Program-made: the position numbers and the translations under genes
In this document: in pieces, positions 25,591 through 39,237 of the stretch
Layout of the letters: the number at the start of each line of letters is the position of its first letter
Numbering within the stretch: the stretch's first letter is position 1
The notes under the pieces: generated by a model
Told to the model about the DNA's origin: nothing
Database searches by the model: none
Seen by the model: only the letters and a program-made list of their open reading frames with translations
Assembly (NCBI GenBank): GCA_030762175.1
Contig: JAUJEO010000019.1
Span: 4,346,001-4,410,000, forward strand
Source: Metallyticus violacea
Lineage: Eukaryota; Arthropoda; Insecta; Mantodea; Metallyticidae
DNA length: 64,000 bases
Direction: 5' to 3'

Positions 25591-28500
25591 TTAGAATCAC
25601 TTTTTTTCGGTTCTTATTTGAGATAACTGGTTCTCTTTCAATATACTAGTTTGATAGCCTTAGAAAAACATATTATGCGGTAAGAATCTCGAAAAGAAAA
25701 AAAAAATTTTTCGAAGGTTGGAAAGTTCATTAGAATGACTTTTTTTCCGTTCTTATTTGAGATAACTGGTTCTCTTACATTATACTAGTTTGATAGCCTT
25801 AGAAAAGCATATTGTGCGGAAAGAATCTCGAAAAGAAAAAAAAAATTTTTCGAAGTTTGGAAACATCATTAGAATCACTTTCTTTCCGTTCTTATTTGAG
25901 ATAACTGGTTCTCTTGTATTATACTAGTTTGATAGCCTTAGAAAAGCATACTATGCAGTAAGAATCTCGAAAGAAAAAAAATTCTTTTCGAAGTTTGGAA
26001 ACTTCATTAGAATCAATTTTTTTCCATTCTTATTTGAGATAACTAGTTCTCTTTCATTATACTAGTTTGATAGCCATAGAAAACCATAAAATGAAGAAAG
26101 ATTCGCGAAAAGAAAAGATTTATTTTGATGGTTGGAAACTTCATTAGAATGAATTTTTTTCCGTTCTTATTTGAGATATATGGTTCTCTTTCATTATACT
26201 AGTTTGATAGACTTAGAAAAGCATATTATGCGGAAAGAATCTCGAAAAGAAAAAAAAAAATTTTCGAAGTTTTGAAACTTCATTAGAATCACTTTTTTTC
26301 CGTTCTTATTTGAGATAACTGGTTCTCTTTCATTATACTAGTTTGATAGCCTCAGTAAAGCAAGCATATTATGCGCAAAGAATCTCGAAAAGAAAAAAAA
26401 ATTTTTTCGAAGTTTGGAAACTTCGTTAGAATCACTTTTTTTCCGTTCTTATTTGAGATAACTGGTTCTCTTTCATTATACTAATTAGATAGCCTCAGAA
26501 AAGCATATTATGCGCATAGAATCTCGAAAATAAAAAAATTTTTTTAGAACTTTGGAAACTTCGTTAGAATCACTTTTTTTCCGTTCTTATTTGAGATAAC
26601 TGGTTCTCTTTCATTATACTAGTTTGATAGCCTCAGAAAAGCATATTATGCGCAAAGAATCTCGAAAAGAAATAAAAGTTTTTTCGAAGTTTGGAAACGT
26701 CGTTTGAATCACTTTTTTCCGTTCTTATTTGAGATAACTGGTTCTCTTTCATTATAGTAGTTTGATAGCCTCAGAAAAGCATATTATGCGCATAGAATCT
26801 CGAAATGAAAAAATTTTTTTTTCGAAGTTTGGAAACTTCCTTAGAATCACTTTTTTTCCATTCTTATTTGAGATAAATGGTTCTCTTTCATTATACTAGT
26901 TTGATAGGCTCAGAAAAGCATATTATGCGCAAAGAATCACGAAAAGAAAAAATTTTTTTTTCGTTGTTTGGAAACTTCGTTAGAATCACTTTTTCTCCGT
27001 TCTTATTTGAGATAACTGGTTCTCTTTCATTATACTGGTTTGATAGCCTTAGAAAAGCATATAATGCGGAAAGAATCTCGAAAGGAAAAAAAATTTTTTT
27101 GATGTTTTGAAATTCCTTATGATTCAATTTTTGTCCATTCTTATTTGAGATAACTGGTTCTCTTTCATTATACTAGTTTGATAGCCTTAGAAAACCATAA
27201 AATGAAGAAAGATTCGCGAAAAAAAAATATTTTTTTCGAAGTTTGGAAACTTCATTAGAATCACTTTTTTTCCGTTCTTACTTGAGATAACTGGTTCTCT
27301 TGCATTATACTAGTTTGATAGCCTTAGAAAAGCATATAATGCGGAAAGAATCTCGAAAAGAAAAAAAAATTTTTTCGATGATTGGAAACTTCATTAGAAT
27401 CAATTTTTTTCCAATATTGTTTGAGATAACTAGTTCTCTTTCATTATACTAGTTTGATAGCCATAGAAAACCATAAAATGAAGAAAGATTCGCGAAAAGA
27501 TAAGATTTATTTCGATGGTTGGAAACTTCATTAGAATCACTTTTTTTCCGTTTTTATTTGAGATAACTGGTTCTCTTTCATTATACTAGTTTGATAGCTT
27601 TAGAAAAGCATATTATACGGAAAGAATCTCGAAAAGAAAAAAATTTTTTTTCGAAGTTTGGAAACTTCATTAGAATCACTTTTTTTCCGTTCTTATTTGA
27701 GATAACTGGTTCTCTTTCATTATACTAGTTTGATAGCCTTAAAAGTGCATATTGTGCTGAAAGAATCTCGAAAAGAAAATAATTTTTTTCGAAGTTTGGA
27801 AACCTCATTAGAATCACTTTTTTTCCCTTCTTATTTGAGATAACTGGTTCTCTTTCATTATACTAGTTTGATAGCCTTAGAAAAGCATATACTGCGGAAA
27901 GAATCTCGAAAAGAAAAAAAATTTTTTTCGAAGTTTGGAAACTTCATTAGAATCACTTTTTTTCCGTTCTTATTTGAGATAACTGGTTCTCTTTCATTTT
28001 GCTAGTTTGATAGGTGTAGAAAAGCATTGTATGCGGAAAGATTCTCGAAAAGAAAAAAAAATTTTTTTCAAAGTTTGGAAACTTCGTTAGAATCACTTTT
28101 TTCCGTTCTTATTTGAGATAACTGGTTCTCTTTCATTATACTGGTTTGATAGCCTCAGAAAAGCATATTATGCGCAAAGAATCTCGAAAAGAAAAAAATT
28201 TTTTTTCGAAGTTTGGAAACTTCGTTAGAATCACTTTTTTTCCGTTCTTATTTGATAAACTGGTTCTCTATCATTATACTAGTTTGATAGCCTCAGTAAA
28301 GCATATTATGCACAAAGAATCTGGAAAAGAAAAAAAATTTTTTTCGAAGTTTGGAAACTTCGTTAGAATCACTTTTTTTCCGTTCTTATTTGAGATAACT
28401 GGTTCTCTTTCATTATACTAGTTTGATAGCCTCAGAAGAGCATATTATGCGCAAAGAATCTCGAAAGGAAAAAAATTTTTTTCGAAGTTTGGAAACTTCG

Positions 28501-31301
28501 TTTGAATCACTTTTTTTCGGTTCTTATTTGAGATAACTGGTTCTCTTTCATTATACTAGTTTGATAGCCTCAGTAAAGCTTATTATGCGCAAAGAATCTC
28601 GAAAAGAAACAAAATTTTTTTAGAAGTTTGGAAACTTCGTTAGAATCACTTTTTTTCCGTTCTTATTTGAGATAACTGGTTCTCTTTCATTATACTAGTT
28701 TGATAGCCTCAGTAAAGCATATTATGCGCAAAGAATCTCGAAAAGAAAAAAAATTTTTTTCGAAGTTTGGAAACGTCGTTTAAATCACTTTTTTCCGTTC
28801 TTATTTGAGATAACTGGTTCTCTTTCATTATAGTAGTTTGATAGCCTCAGAAAAGCATATTATGCGCAAAGAATCTCGAAATGAAAAAAATTTTTTTTCG
28901 AAGTTTAGAAACTTCCTTAGACACACTTTTTTTCCATTCTTAATTGAGATAACTGGTTCTCTTTCATTATACTAGTTTGATAGCCTCAGAAAAGCATATT
29001 ATGCGCAAAGAATCTCGAAAAGAAAAAAGATATATTTCGATGGTTGGAAACTTCATTAGAATCACTTTTTTTCCGTTCTTATTTGAGATAACTGGTTCTC
29101 TTTCATTATACTAGTTTCATAGCTTTAGAAAAGCATATTATACGGAAAGAATCTCGAAATGAAAAAAATTTTTTTTCGAAGTTTGGAAACTTCTTTAGAA
29201 TCACTTTTTTTCCGTTCTTATTTGAGATAACTGGTTCTCTTTCATTATACTAGTTTAATAGCCTTAAAAGAGCATATTGTGCGGAAAGAATCTCGAAAAG
29301 AAAAAAATTTTTTTCGAAGTTTGGAAACTTCATTAGAATCACTTTTTTTCCCTTCTTATTTGAGATAACTGGTTCTCTTTCATTATATTAGTTTGATAGC
29401 CTTAGAAAAGCATATACTGCGGAAAGAATCTCGAAAAGAAAAAAAATTTTTTTCGAAGTTTGGAAACTTCATTAGAATCACTTTTTTTCCGTTCTTATTT
29501 GAGATAACTGGTTCTCTTTCATTTTGCTAGTTTGATAGGTGTAGAAAAGCATTTTATGCGGAAAGATTCTCGAAAAGAAAAAAAAAATTTTTTCAAAGTT
29601 TGGAAACTTCGTTAGAATCACTTTTTTCCGTTCTTATTTGAGATAACTGGTTCTCTTTCAATATACTGGTTTGATAGCCTCAGAAGAGCATATTATGCGC
29701 AAAGAATCTCGAAAAGAAAAAAAATTTTTTTCGAAGTTTGGAAACTTGGTTAGAATCACTTTTTTTCCGTTCTTATTTGATATAACTGGTTCTCTTTCAT
29801 TATACTAGTTTGATAGCCTCAGTAAAGCATATTATGCGCAAAGAATCTCGAAAAGAAAAAAAATTTTTTCGAAGTTTGGAAACTTGGTTAGAATCACTTT
29901 TTTTCCGTTCTTATTTGATATAACTGGTTCTCTTTCATTATACTAGTTTGATAGCCTCAGTAAAGCATATTATGCGCAAAGAATCTCGAAAAGAAAAAAA
30001 TTTTTTTCGAAGTTTGGAAACTTCGTTAGAATCACTTTTTTTCCGTTCTTATTTGAAATAACTGGTTCTCTTTCATTATACTAGTTTGATAGCCTCAGTA
30101 AAGCATTTTATGCGGAAAGATTCTCGAAAAGAAAAAAAATTTTTTTTCAAAGTTTGGAAACTTCGTTAGAATCACTTTTTTTCCATTCTTAATTGAGATA
30201 ACTGGTTCTCTTTCATTATACTAGTTTGATAGCCTCAGAAAAGCATATTATGCGCAAAGAATCTCGAAAAGAAAAAAGATATATTTCGATGGTTGGAAAC
30301 TTCATTAGAATCACTTTTTTCCGTTCTTATTTGAGATAACTGGTTCTCTTTCATTATAGTAGTTTGATAGCCTTAGAAAAGCATATTATGCGCAAAGAAT
30401 CTCGAAATGAAAAAAATTTTTTTTCGAAGTTTAGAAACTTCCTTAGACACACTTTTTTCCATTCTTATTTGAGATAACTGTTTCTCTTTCATTATACTAG
30501 TTTGATAGCCTCAGAAAAGCATATTATGCGCAAAGAATCTCGAAAAGAAAAAAAATTTTTTTCGAAGTTTGGAAACTTCATTAGAATCTCTTTTTTTCCT
30601 TTCTTATTTGAGATAGCTGGTAATCTCTCATTATACTAGTTTGTTAGCCTCAGTAAAGCATATTATGCGCAAAGAATCTCGAAAAGAAGAAAATTTTTTT
30701 TCGAAGTTTGGAAACTTCGTTAAAATCCCTTTTTTTCCGTTCTTGTTTGAGATAACTGGTTCTCTTTCATTATCCTAGTTTGATAGCCTCAGAAAAGCAT
30801 ATTATGCGCAAAGAATCTCGAAAAGAAGAAAAAATTTTTTCAAAGTTTGGAAACTTCGTTAGAATCACTTTTTTTCCGTTCTTGTTTGAGATAACTGGTT
30901 CTCTTTCATTATACTAGTTTGATAGCCTCAGAGAAGCATATTATGCGCAAAGAATCTCGAAAAGAAAAAATTTTTTTTCGAAGTTTGGAAACGTCGTTAG
31001 AATCACTTTTTTTCGTTCTTATTTGAGATAACTAGTTCTCTTTCATTATACAGTTTGATAGCCTCAGAAAAGCATATTATGCGCAAAGAATCTCGAAAAG
31101 AAGAAAAATTTTTTTCGAAGTTTGGAAACTTCGTTTAAATCACTTTTTTTCCGTTCTTGTTTGAGATAACTGGTTCTCTTTCATTATACTAGTTTGATAG
31201 CCTCAGAGAAGCAATTTATGCGCAAAGAATCTCGAAAAGAAAAAAAAATTTTTTCGAAGTTTGGAAACTTCGTTAGAATCACTTTTTTTCCGTTCTTATT
31301 T

Positions 31302-31337
31302 GAGATAACTGGTTCTCTTTCATTATACTAATTAGAT
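31302..31337 (+). repeat. Truncated 36-bp satellite monomer
   Basis: A monomer starting GAGATAACTGG breaks off at CTAATTAGAT and is followed at once by GATAACTGGTTCTC of the next unit, so about 100 bp are missing. The breakpoint has short overlap (AGAT is shared by the broken end and the GAGATAAC phase mark). It is one of the few places where monomer phase is broken. An identical break is at 63303-63338, offset 32001. Confidence 0.9.
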
Positions 31338-33316
31338 GATAACTGGTTCTCTTTCATTATACTAGTTTGATAGCCTCAGAAAAGCATATTATGCGCAAAG
31401 AATCTCGAAAAGAAAAAAAAGTTTTTTCGAAGTTTGGAAACGTCGTTTGAATCACTTTTTTCCGTTCTTATTTGAGATAACTGGTTCTCTTTCATTATAG
31501 TAGTTTGATAGCCTCAGAAAAGCATATTATGCGCATAGAATCTCGAAATGAAAAAATTTTTTTTTCGAAGTTTGGAAACTTCCTTAGAATCACTTTTTTT
31601 CCATTCTTATTTGAGATAACTGGTTCTCTTTCATTATACTAGTTTGATAGCCTTAAAAGAGCATATTGTGCGGAAAGAATCTCGAAAAGAAAAAAAATTT
31701 TTTCGAAGTTTGGAAACCTCAATAGAATCACTTTTTTTCCCTTCTTATTTGAGATAACTGGTTCTCTTTCATTATACTAGTTTGATAGCCTTAGAAAAGC
31801 ATATACTGCGGAAAGAATCTCGAAAAGAAAAAAAAAATTTTTCGAAGTTTGGAAACTTCATTAGAATCACTTTTTTCCGTTCTTATTTGAGATAACTGGT
31901 TCTCTTTCATTTTGATAGTTTGATAGGTGTAGAAAAGCATTTTATGCGGAAGGATTCTCGAAAAGAAAAAAAAATTTTTTTCAAAGTTTGGAAACTTCGT
32001 TAGAATCACTTTTTTCCGTTCTTATTTGAGATAACTGGTTCTCTTTCATTATACTGGTTTGATAGCCTCAGAAAAGCATATTATGCGCAAAGAATCTCGA
32101 AAAGAAAAAAATTTTTTTTCGAAGTTTGTAAACTTCGTTAGAATCACTTTTTTTCCGTTCTTATTTGATAAACTGGTTCTCTTTCATTATACTAGTTTGA
32201 TAGCCTTAGAAAAGCATATAATGCGGAAAGAATCTCGAAAGGAAAAAAATTTTTTTTGATGTTTTGAAATTCCTTATGATTCAATTTTTGTCCATTCTTA
32301 TTTGAGATAACTGGTTCTCTTTCATTATACTAGTTTGATAGCCTTAGAAAACCATAAAATGAAGAAAGATTCGCGAAAAGATAATATTTATTTTGATGGT
32401 TGGAAACTTCATTAAAATCAATTTTTTTCCGTTCTTATTTGACATATATGGTTCTCTTTCATTATACTATTTTGATAGCCTTACAAAAGCATATTATGCG
32501 GAAAGAATCTCGAAAAGAAAAAAATTTTTTTTCGAAGTTTTGAAACTTCATTAGAATCACTTTTTTTTCCGTTCTTATTTGAGATATATGGTTCTCTTTC
32601 ATTATACTATTTTGATAGCCTTACAAAAGCATATTATGCGGAAAGAATCTCGAAAAGAATTAAAAATTTTTTCGAAGGTTTGAAACTTCATTAGAATCAC
32701 TTTTTTTCCGTTCATATTTGAGATAACTGGTTCTCTTGCATTATACTAGTTTGATAGCCTTAGAAAAGCATATAATGCGGAAAGAATCTCGAAAAGAAAA
32801 AAAAAATTTTTCGATGATTGGAAACTTCATTAGAATCAATTTTTTTCCATTAGTATTTGAGATAACTAGTTCTCTTTCATTATACTAGTTTGATAGCCAT
32901 AGAAAACCATAAAATGAAGAAAGGAAAAGATTTATTTCGATAGCTGGAAACTTCATTAGAATAAATTTTTTTCCATTCTTATTTGAGATAAATGGTTCTC
33001 TTAATTATACTAGTTTGATAGCCATAGAAAACAATAAAATGAAGAAAGATTCGCGAAAAGAAAAGATTTATTTTGATGGTTGGAAACTTCGTTAGAATCA
33101 ATTTTTTTCCATTCTTATTTGAGATATATGTTTGTCTTTCATTATACTAGTTTGATAGCCTTAGAAAAGCATATTATGCGGAAAGAAATTAGAAAAGAAA
33201 AAAAATTTTTTTCGAAGTTTGGAAACTTCATTAGAATCACTTTTTTCCATTCTTATTTGAGATAACTTGTACTCTTTCATTATACTAGTTTGATAGCCAT
33301 AGAAAACCATAAAAAG

Positions 33317-36300
33317 AAGAAAGATTCGCGAAAAGAAAAGATTTATTTCGATGGTTGGAAACTTCATTAGAATTAATTTTTTTCCATTCTTATTTGAGAT
33401 AACTTGTTCTCTTTCATTATACTAGTTTGATAGCCTTAGAAAACCATAAAATGAAGAAAGATTCGCGAAAAGAAAAGATTTATTTCGATGGGTGGAAACT
33501 TCATTAGAATCACTTTTTTCCGTTCTTAATTGAGATAACTGGTTCTCTATAATTTTCCTAGTTTGATAGCTGTAGAAAAGCATATTATGCAAAAAGAATC
33601 TCGAAAAGAAAAAAAATTTTTTTCAAAGTTTGGAAACATCATTAGTAGCACTTATTTTCCGTTCTTATTAAAGATAACTGGTTCTCTTTCATTATACTAG
33701 TTTGATAGCCGTAGAAAATCATATTATGCGGAAAGAATCTCGAAATGAAAAAAATTTTTTTTCGAAGTTTGGAAACTTCATTAGAATCACTTTTTTCCGT
33801 TCTTATTTGAGATAACTAGTTCTCTTTCATTATACTATTTTGATAGCCTTAGAAAAGCATATAATGCGGGAAGAATCTAGCAAGGAAAAAATTTTTTGTT
33901 GATGTTTTGAAATTCCTTATGATTAAATTTTTTTCCATTCTTATTTAAGATAACTGGTTCTCTTTCATTATACTAGTTTGATAGCCTTAGAAAACCATAA
34001 AATGAAGAAAGATTCGCGAAAAGAAAAGATTTATTTCGATGGTTGGAAACTTCATTAGAATCACTTTTTTTCCGTTCTTATTTGAGATAACTGGTTCTCT
34101 TTCATTATACTAGTTTGATAGCGTTAGAAAAGCATATTATACGGTAAGAATCTCGAAAAGAAAAAAAAAATTTTTGAAGTTTGGAAACTTCATTAGAATC
34201 ACTTTTTTTCCGTTCTTATTTGAGATAACTGGTTCTCTTTCATTATACTAGTTTGATAGCCTTAGAAAAGCATATAATGCGGAAAGAATCTCGAAAAGAA
34301 AAAAAATTTTTTTCGATGGTTGGAAAGTTCATTAGAATCAATTTTTTTCCATTCTTATTTGAGATAACTGGTTCTCTTTCATTATACTAGTTTGATAGCC
34401 ATAGAAAACCATAAAATGAAGAAAGATTCGCGAAAAGAAAAGATTTACTTTGATGGTTGGAAACTTCAATAGAATCAATTTCTTTCCGTTCTTATTTGAT
34501 ATATGGTTCTCTTTCATTATACTAATTTGATAGCATTAGAAAAGCATATTATGCGGAAAGAATCTCGAAAAGAAAAAAAAATTTTTTCGAAGTATTGAAA
34601 CTTCATTAGAATTTCTTGTTTTCCATTCTTATTTGAGATAACTGGTTCTCTTTCATTATACTAGTTTATAGCCTTTGAAAAGCATATTATACGGAAAGAA
34701 TCTCGAAAAGAAAAAAATTTTTTTTCAAAGTTTGGAAACTTCATTAGAATCACTTTTTTTCCGTTCTTATTTGAGATATGTGGTTCTCTTTCATTATACA
34801 ATTTTGATAGCCTTACAAAAGCATATTATGCGGAAAGAATCTCGAAAAGAAAAAAAAAATTTTTCGAAGGTTTGGAAACTTCATTAGAATCACTTTTTTT
34901 CGTTCTTATTTGAGATAACTGGTTCTCTTTCATTTTGCTAGTTTGATAGCTGTACAAAAGCATATTATACGGAAAGAATCTCGAAAAGAATAAAATTTTT
35001 TTTCGAAGTTTGGAAACTTTATTAGAATCACTTTTTTCCGTTCTTATTTGAGATAACTGGTTCTCTTTCATTATACTTGTTTGATAGCCTTAGAAAAGCA
35101 TATTGTGCGGAAAGAATCTCGAAAAGAAAAAATAGTTTTTTCGAAGTTTGGCAACTTCATTAGAATCACTTTTTTTCCGTTCTTATTTGAGATAACTGGT
35201 TCTCTTACATTATACTAGTTTGATAGCCTTAGAAAAGCATATTGTGCGGAAAGAATCTCGAAAAGGAAAAAAATTTTTTTCGAAGTTTGGAAACTTCATT
35301 AGAATCACTTTCTTTCCGTTCTTATTTGAGATAACTGGTTCTCTTGTATTATACTAGTTTGATAGCCTTAGAAAAGCATATTATGCAGTAAGAATCTCGA
35401 AAGAAAAAAAATTCTTTTCGAAGTTTGGAAACTTCATTAGAATCACTTTTTTTCCGTTCTTATTAGAGATAACTGGTTCTCTTTCATTATACTAGTTTGA
35501 TAGCCTTAGAAAAGCATATTGTGCCGAAAGAATATCGAAAAGAAAAAAAAAATTTTTCGCAGTTGGAAACTTCATTAGAATCACTTTTTTTCCGTTCTTA
35601 TTTGAGATAACTGGTTCTCTTTCATTATACTAGTTTGATAGCCTTAGAAAAGCATATAATGCGGAAAGAATTTCGAAAAAAAAAAATTTTTTTTCGATGG
35701 TTGGAAACTTCATTAGAATCAATTTTTTTACATTCTTATTTGAAATAACTGGTTCTCTTTCATTATACTAGTTTGATAGCCATAGAAAACCATAAAATGG
35801 AGAAAGATTCGCGAAAAGAAAAGATTTATTTTGATGGTTGGAAACTTCATTAGAATCAATTTTTTTCCGTTCTTATTTGAGATATATGGTTATCTTTCAT
35901 TATACTATTTTGATAGCCTTACAAAAGCATATTATGCGGAAAGAGTCTCGAAAAGAAAAAAAAATTTTTCGAAGTTTTGAAACTTCAATAGAATCACTTT
36001 TTTTCCGTTCTTATTTGAGATAACTGGTTCTCTTTCATTATGCTAGTTTGATAGCCTTAGAAAAGCATATTATGCGGTAAGAATCTCGAAAAGAAAAAAA
36101 AAAATTTTCGAAGTTTGGAAAATTCATTAGAATCACTTTTTGTCCGTTCTTATTTGAGATAACTGGTTCTCTTTCATTATACTAGTTTGATAGCCTTAGA
36201 AAAGCATATTGTGCGGAAAGAATCTCGAAAAGAAAAAAATTTTTTTTCGAAGTTTGGAAACTTCATTAGAATCACTTTTTTTCCGTTCTTATTTGAGATA

Positions 36301-36752
36301 ACTGGTTCTCTTTCATTATACTAGTTTGATAGCCATAGAAAACCATAAAATGAAGAAAGGGAAAGATTTATTTCGGTGGTTGGAAACTTCATTAGAATAA
36401 ATTTTTTTCCATTCTTATTTGAGATAACTGGTTCTCTTAATTATACTAGTTTGATAGCCATAGAAAACAATAAAATGAAGAAAGATTCGCGAAAAGAAAA
36501 GATTTATTTTGATGGTTGGAAACTTCATTAGAATCAATTTTTTTCCATTCTTATTTGAGATATATGTTTGTCTTTCATTATACTAGTTTGATAGCCTTAG
36601 AAAAGCATATTATGCGGAAAGAAATTAGAAAAGAAAAAAAATTTTTTTCGAAGTTTGGAAACTTCATTACAATCACTTTTTTCCATTCTTATTTGAGATA
36701 ACTGGTTCTCTTTCATTATACTAGTTTGATAGCCTTAGAAAACCATAAAATG
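33317..36752 (+). repeat. Beta/delta fusion block, 25 monomers (3436 bp)
   Basis: Starts at the second beta monomer (AAAAAGAAGAAAG), joined directly to the preceding block end. It follows beta through GGGTGG, CTATAATTTTCC and GCCGTAG, then has hybrids: GCGGGAAG joined to an E half (33880-33930), GCATTAG joined to GAAGTATTG (near 34570), and TTTATAGCC joined to the end of a D monomer (34720-34790). It continues as delta (TTACAAAAGC, GTACAAAAGC, TATACTTG), skips two monomers near 35185 to reach CTCTTACATT, and ends with Q9. The count of whole and hybrid monomers agrees with the length. Confidence 0.8.
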
Positions 36753-39237
36753 AAGAAAGATTCGCGAAAAGAAAAGATTTATTTCGATGGTTGGAAACTT
36801 CATGAGAATCAATTTTTTTCCATTCTTATTTGAGATAACTGGTTCTCTTTCATTTTGCTAGTTTGATAGCTGTAGAAAAGCATATTATGCGGAAAGAATC
36901 TCGAAAAGAAAAAAAAATTTTTTTCAAAGTTTGGAAACTTCATTAGAATCACTTTTTTTCCGTTCTTATTTGAGATATATGGTTCTCTTTCATTATACAA
37001 TTTTGATAGCCTTACAAAAGCATATTATGCGGAAAGAATCTCGAAAAGAAAAAAAAAATTTTTCGAAGGTTTGGAAACTTCATTAGAATCACTTTTTTTC
37101 GTTCTTATTTGAGATAACTGGTTCTCTTTCATTTTGCTAGTTTGATAGCTGTACAAAAGCATATTATACGGAAAGAATCTCGAAAAGAATAAAATTTTTT
37201 TTCGAAGTTTGGAAACTTCATTAGAATCACTTTTTTCTGTTCTTATTTGAGATAACTGGTTCTCTTTCATTATACTTGTTTGATAGCCTTAGAAAAGCAT
37301 ATTTGTGCGGAAAGAATCTCGAAAAGAAAAAATATTTTTTTCGAAGTTTGGAAACTTCATTAGAATCACTTTTTTTCCGTTCTTATTTGAGATAACCGGT
37401 TCTCTTTCATTATACTAGTTTGATAGCCTTAGAAAAGCATATAATGCGGAAAGAATCTCGAAAAGAAAAAAAATGATTTTCGATGGTTGGAAACTTCATT
37501 AGAATCACTTTTTTTCGGTTCTTATTTGAGATAACTGGTTCTCTTTCATTATACTAGTTTGATAGCCTTAGAAAAACATATTATGCGGTAAGAATCTCGA
37601 AAAGAAAAAAAAAATTTTTCGAAGGTTGGAAAGTTCATTAGAATCACTTTTTTTCCGTTCTTATTTGAGATAACTGGTTCTCTTACATTATACTAGTTTG
37701 ATAGCCTTAGAAAAGCATATTGTGCGGAAAGAATCTCGAAAAGAAAAAAAAAATTTTTCGAAGTTTGGAAACTTCATTAGAATCACTTTCTTTCCGTTCT
37801 TATTTGAGATAACTGGTTCTCTTGTATTATACTAGTTTGATAGCCTTAGAAAAGCATACTATGCAGTAAGAATCTCGAAAGAAAAAAAATTCTTTTCGAA
37901 GTTTGGAAACTTCATTAGAATCAATTTTTTTCCATTCTTATTTGAGATAACTAGTTCTCTTTCATTATACTAGTTTGATAGCCATAGAAAACCATAAAAT
38001 GAAGAAAGATTCGCGAAAAGAAAAGATTTATTTTGATGGTTGGAAACTTCATTAGAATGAATTTTTTTCCGTTCTTATTTGAGATATATGGTTCTCTTTC
38101 ATTATACTAGTTTGATAGACTTAGAAAAGCATATTATGCGGAAAGAATCTCGAAAAGAAAAAAAAAAATTTTCGAAGTTTTTTAAAACTTCATTAGAATC
38201 ACTTTTTTTCCGTTCTTATTTGAGATAACTGGTTCTCTTTCATTATACTAGTATGATAGCCTCAGTAAAGCAAGCATATTATGCGCAAAGAATCTCGAAA
38301 AGAAAAAAAAATTTTTTCGAAGTTTGGAAACTTCGTTAGAATCACTTTTTTTCCGTTCTTATTTGAGATAACTGGTTCTCTTTCATTATACTAATTAGAT
38401 AGCCTCAGAAAAGCATATTATGCGCATAGAATCTCGAAAATAAAAAAATTTTTTTAGAACTTTGGAAACTTCGTTAGAATCACTTTTTTTCCGTTCTTAT
38501 TTGAGATAACTGGTTCTCTTTCATTATGCTAGTTTGATAGCCTTAGAAAAGCATATTATGCGGTAAGAAACTCGAAAAGAAAAAAAAATTTTTCGAAGTT
38601 TGGAAAATTCATTAGAATCACTTTTTGTCCGTTCTTATTTGAGATAACTGGTTCTCTGTCATTATACTAGTTTGATAGCCTTAGAAAAGCATATTGTGCG
38701 GAAAGAATCTCGAAAAGAAAAAAAAATTTTTTCGAAGTTTGGAAACTTCATTAGAATCACTTTTTTTCCGTTCTTATTTGAGATAACTGGTTCTCTTTCA
38801 TTATACTAGTTTGATAGCCATAGAAAACCATAAAATGAAGAAAGGAAAAGATTTATTTCGATGGTTGGAAACTTCATTAGAATAAATTTTTTTCCATTCT
38901 TATTTGAGATAACTGGTTCTCTTAATTATACTAGTTTGATAGCCATAGAAAACAATAAAATGAAGAAAGATTCGCGAAAAGAAAAGATTTATTTTGATGG
39001 TTGGAAACTTCATTAGAATCAATTTTTTTCCATTCTTATTTGAGATATATGTTTGTCTTTCATTATACTAGTTTGATAGCCTTAGAAAAGCATATTATGC
39101 GGAAAGAAATTAGAAAAGAAAAAAAATTTTTTTCGAAGTTTGGAAACTTCATTAGAATCACTTTTTTCCATTCTTATTTGAGATAACTGGTTCTCTTTCA
39201 TTATACTAGTTTGATAGCCTTAGAAAACCATAAAATG
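36753..39237 (+). repeat. Block gamma3, full 18-mer (2485 bp)
   Basis: Reference gamma block: P9, then class C with AATGAATTTTTTTCC, GACTTAG, AAGC-duplication (38261-38280) and CTAATTAGAT monomers (N4), then TATGCTAG, GTGCGG, C-short, CTCTTAATTATAC and block end (S5). It matches gamma4 at offset 14602. The long dyad variant is at 38174-38191. The extra 8 bp relative to delta is partly the 4-bp AAGC duplication and the longer dyad. Confidence 0.86.

Larger units (their letters stand above)
25262..33316 (+). repeat. Block alpha2, long composite block (8055 bp)
   Basis: Begins with two P monomers, a hybrid third (25545-25590), then TTACATT, CTTGTATT, class C, GACTTAG, AAGC-duplication (26351-26370) and CTAATTAGAT monomers. 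From about 26600 come mainly class A units with E, D and B interspersed, and near-pure class A from 29680 to 31610. From 25262 to about 30180 it matches 44997-49910 at offset 19735. The truncated monomer 31302-31337 lies within. After 31610 it moves to B, D, A and E units, then to C-short, CTCTTAATTATAC and the block-end monomer. No gene is seen. Confidence 0.83.
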
